From assembly GCA_020746105.1 (NCBI GenBank), contig CM036636.1:4650001-4714000 (forward strand): 64,000 nucleotides of DNA. The letters run 5' to 3'. Source of the stretch: Trogon surrucura. Taxonomy: Eukaryota > Chordata > Aves > Trogoniformes > Trogonidae. The position numbers and the translations under genes were made by a program. Below are positions 60,481 through 64,000 of the stretch, piece after piece. The notes under the pieces were generated by a model. The model worked only from the letters and a program-made list of their open reading frames with translations. It was not told the DNA's origin and did no database searches. The stretch's first letter is position 1. Every line of letters starts with the position of its first letter.

Positions 60481-62536
60481 GCTTCACAAGTGCTTTGTAT
60501 TACTCTTTCGCTATATCCTTTCTACGTGCAACTAACACAGGCCTTTTGCTTCAGTGTGGGAAGGAAAGCTGCAAATACATGGAGATTGAGGAGGTAGAGA
60601 GTGAAAGGGAAATTAAGGTAGAGAAGAGGAGGAAAAGAAAAATCATAGACTGGATGAATTCACTCCCAGATAATGTTGAAGAGTCATCACCTCCATCCTG
60701 TGCCCAGGGTTCACTGGGAGGTCAGAGCTGGCACGGGTGAGTCGCCATGGACATGTACTGGGGAAGGGAAACTGGGAGGGCACAACCTCAACACACTCAC
60801 CTGCGTGCTCTCATGGGAAAATCTTGTCTGCTTGTTGGGAAGGGTGCGGAAAAAAAACAAAAAAGATGTCCCAGGTGAGGTGCAAAGCTGTGAGGCTCCC
60901 TCTCACCATCCCTTTTCCAGACCCCTCAGGAGAGTCATTACCTCCAATTTAGTTTCCTGAATGTCAGCAGGAAGGCTGTAATCATTTGTTTGGCAGAGGC
61001 AGGGCAGGCCAGGACGTCGGCGGGACCTGACAGGGTGTCACTTCATCTCTCGCGCACTTTGTTAGAGGCTGACAGCAGCTTGCCATTACCCGTGCAGGGC
61101 CAATTATCCCTGCAGTGCAGGAACATGCCCCACTTGGCACCCCTTTTTCCTCGCCCACTTGCCCTTCCGCTAAGGATCATTAAAATGATTTTGCACACAC
61201 AAACATGCACACACATACACGTGCAGCTGCATGACTCTGGATTAAGCCAGTCCCAGCTGTGGGTTCCTCACACCTGTCACCATGGGCAAGGAGCACTGCA
61301 GTGGCAGGGAAAGATGTACTTTTTTTTTTTTTCTATTTTAGAAGTCATGAGATATTAAAGGCTTGTGTTTCCCCGTGGGTTTAATTACACTGAATGCATT
61401 TAAACTCCTCTAATAGGTAGTAAATCTTTGAAAATCTGCAGAACAGAAGAGGGTTCATCACCTTCACACAAGCTGTGAGGAACGCAGCTCTTCATCCCAG
61501 AGGGATTTCTCCGCTGTGTAGAGAGGGGGTTTCTACCAACCCTTGAGTCTTGCTTTTCTTCATTCTACATCAGGATGTTGGAAGCGAAGTGCCCTGTCAC
61601 TGATCGTATACTCCTTTGCCTTTTCGGCTACTTGCGTGCGAGGGTTGGACAGTTTGCTCCCAGGTATGAGGGAATCGAGCAGCTGGGACCAGCTCATGGC
61701 CAAACCACAATCCTCTACTTTGGGCAGCAACAGCTGGAGCCTGTCACCCACCCACACTATAACTGCCCATCAGCCCGAGAGACAACCTGTGCTCCCATGC
61801 CCAGTGTTGCTTTTCTACCTCCATGCCCTGTTTCCACTGTCCTGAGTACACACAGCTGAAGTCACCCTGCTCTGAGTTGAGACTGCTGTTCAGGACAAAA
61901 ACTTTCTGCACTTCCTTGTCAAATCCGTGGCCTCTGGGAATCTTAGACAGACTATCTTCTCCTTCACCCTATCCAACTGTACCACCTTTCTCTCTGTTTT
62001 TTTCCCCTTTCATTTTTTTTTTTTTTTTGCTTGCCACTTTTGTAAAACAACTTAAATGTCATCTTTCTGCAATTACCCACAGAAGAGAGAAATGAATAGG
62101 AACATTCCCACAGGGGTCCCTGTCTTAAATGAGGCTTTTGTTGTTATAAATTCTTACTCAAAGCAGTACAAGCCTTTGGAATCACTCACATGTTCCTGGT
62201 AACTTGATGCATGGGGCTTTGAATTCAGAGAGCTTCCTTGGAGTCTGCCAGTTTTTCTGGATGTATGAAATCTGAAAGTGTAATTCACAGAAACAGCAGC
62301 AATCCCTTTTATTTAATGCTGTCTGTCACCTTGCCGGGCACAGGGGACTTCGAGCTGTGCCCACCACCTCCTCCTTGTCACTGCATGTCCGCTGGCCAGC
62401 GGGGTGTTCCTTGCAAGTGCCTCGAGTGACCGAATTGGGGAGAAAACACTCAGTAGTACAGCTTAGAAGTTGTCCTTACTGCCTTTGAATACCCCAGTTT
62501 AGAACAGATGTTCCCCTCCCCAAAAGGTGCAATATT
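60481..62536. other. Non-coding sequence, nothing recognised
   Basis: No gene is recognised. An 81-codon frame at 60495-60740 begins inside plausible intergenic sequence and encodes a lysine- and glutamate-rich stretch made by purine-rich DNA. T-runs lie near 61319 and 62015. Confidence 0.5.
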
Positions 62537-62660
62537 CCCTAGTGGTTAAAGCAAAAAGACAGGGCTTGAGGAAAGTCCAGGTATCCCTTTGCTGGTTTAA
62601 TCTTCCTTTGGGTGAGGGGCTGCACCACCCCTCCCCACATCTCAGTTTCCCCATCAGAAG
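62537..62660 (+). mobile_element. MIR-like SINE relic, plus strand
   Basis: The head CCCTAGTGGTTAAAGC matches the tRNA-derived start of MIR (TAGTGGTTAAGAGC). AAAGTCCAGGTATCCC sits where the B box is expected, and ATCTCAGTTTCCCCATCAG matches the CTCAGTTTCCCCATCTG motif after the MIR core. Spacing is close to that of a slightly deleted copy. It is an old fossil repeat identified by eye. Confidence 0.55.
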
Positions 62661-64000
62661 TCCGAGGCAGTGGACAGTCTTCCCAGCGCACAAGGGGAGG
62701 TACCAGGAGGATTAACATCAAATTATTTAAATCCTCCTCTTGAAGGCTGGGAGAAACCTAAGTGTTGGCTAAACTTCATAGTGAGCTGCAATCCTTGCTT
62801 GCAGCACCTGGAAAGAAAGCATCACGAGAGGGCTAAGCTTTGTGATTGCATGGCTGAGGCAAAGAGCTGCTTCATTTATTTTTTTCCCTCTTTCCTGCAA
62901 GATTTAGGGGTGGGAGGGTAAACACTGAGCTTCAGGTGGGGTTAGGGAGAGCAATATCAACAGCTGCACAAGGCTGAGATCCCCCATGCATTGCTCTGGA
63001 CCCCAGGATGCTCAGTCTGGAAAGCCAAGACCCACAGACCATGTAAGTCCACAGCAGGGACCAGAGGGTCCCCTGGGAATGTGGGGAGTAATCTTTGCCT
63101 ACTGCTGCCAGGCCATTTTTACTTTTTTTCCTACTCCTGAAGTAGGAACGGACAGGACACGGGTGCAAAGCACTGATATAGTCAGAGCTGCAACACCAAG
63201 TTAAGCTGCCAGCTTGAATTAAACTGTATAATGAGGGTGTCAGTCACTTTTGTGAGAGGGAAGCCTGGCTCTCTCATGCCACATGTACAGGCACACACCC
63301 AGTTCTCCTTCCTCTCTTTGTGCCTCTCCCAACTGCAGAAAGCAACAAAGCCTACTGCATCTTCCCCAACAGATCACAAAATCAGCATCCTTTGAAAAGG
63401 GGCTAAAAAAAGATATTAAACTTTAAACACCATTTCTTTCCATGCTGCTAAGCAGCTTATTTATCACAGCATGAGCCCACCTTAAGAGCTGTGACGACAG
63501 AAAGCTCTGCTGGTAATTACTGCAGGGAGCCAGCAGGCATGAATGAGTCACCAAGATGCCAGCGTGCAGCAGGCAAGGTAAGGGGAGACAGACAGACAGG
63601 GAACAAGGGCCAGCCAAGCATGGTGCCTTGAAACCCTCTTGGGAAGATGTGCTGATACATCTTCTTTGCCCCTTGCCACGAAGCAGCTCACCAAACAGAC
63701 TGATGCTGCTGGAGCTTTCCCAAAGAAGCATCCTCAGATGTAAGGCACTTCCTCGGGTATGCGGTCCTGACTTGCTGGAGGAAAATGAATCCTACTTGTG
63801 AAAAAGGTCCTCAGCTGGCTTGATCTGTGCATGCATCCAAGCTGTGCCCTTCAGAAGTGGTGCTGAGCAAAGATACCCTTGGTTTGTTGCTGGCTGTCCT
63901 CCCTAGCAGACATGCTGGCTTCATCAGCAAGATCCTGTGCGTTGCGGGGAATGGAGCTACTTCAGTTAAATGAGTGACATCGGAGTGAATCTAAGGTGAC
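62661..64000. other. Non-coding sequence to window end
   Basis: No gene or element is recognised. A short GACAGACAGACAGG run lies near 63588. Open frames are about 100 codons or less and mirrored on both strands near 63423-63801. Confidence 0.5.

Noticed and set aside
60495-60740. Lysine- and glutamate-rich 81-codon frame as a small protein or exon
   Set aside because: It is produced by a purine-rich stretch, with no recognisable domain or splice-site support.
1-64000. CRISPR arrays, bacterial operons or phage genes
   Set aside because: There are no regularly spaced direct repeats and no dense long coding frames. All repeat content is of vertebrate, avian type.

Overview
The window looks like a stretch of bird chromosome, probably intergenic or deep-intronic. 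Three kinds of sequence point to a bird: CR1 retrotransposon 3' ends with short octamer or pentamer tails, a long solo LTR of the avian ERVL type, and a class II (ERVK-like) endogenous retrovirus. Nothing bacterial or viral-genomic is present. I found no convincing host exon, tRNA gene or rRNA gene. Almost all open frames are short and unrelated to any protein I recognise, so most of the 64 kb is plain non-coding vertebrate DNA with scattered repeats and a few segments that resemble conserved regulatory DNA.

Layout. Bases 1-14,280 are unique sequence with a TAATTA-rich, enhancer-like stretch at 10.6-11.2 kb. An old ERVL LTR remnant lies at 14.28-14.61 kb. Unique sequence follows, including a nested dyad of octamer (POU) motifs at 16.4-16.5 kb, a (GT)14 microsatellite and a palindrome-rich AT segment at 23.05-23.3 kb. 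At 25.403-28.002 kb sits a complete but internally deleted provirus on the minus strand. It has two LTRs of 401 bp that read as identical, a 6-bp target duplication, a tRNA-Lys-type primer site, a polypurine tract, a gag N-terminal frame and scraps of env, but no room for pro or pol. Further right are an eroded CR1 on the minus strand (31.9 kb), a possible tRNA-derived relic (37.2 kb), two CR1 3' ends (39.9 and 40.9 kb), small CpG clusters, a MIR-like relic (45.3 kb), a two-copy tandem duplication (47.5 kb), a 1,185-bp solo LTR with a perfect 5-bp target duplication (48.380-49.564 kb), a longer CR1 fragment keeping part of the ORF2 C-terminus (51.4-51.95 kb), AT-rich enhancer-like DNA (52.4-52.9, 57.6-57.8 and 60.2-60.5 kb) and a second MIR-like relic (62.5 kb).

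How it fits together. No gene pathway is encoded here. The coding remnants belong to retroelements that need enzymes supplied in trans. The provirus is the youngest insertion visible: its LTRs look identical and its duplication is intact. Because it lacks pol, it most likely moved with enzymes from a related intact element elsewhere in the genome. The regulatory candidates are inferences from motif density and base composition and would need cross-species alignment.
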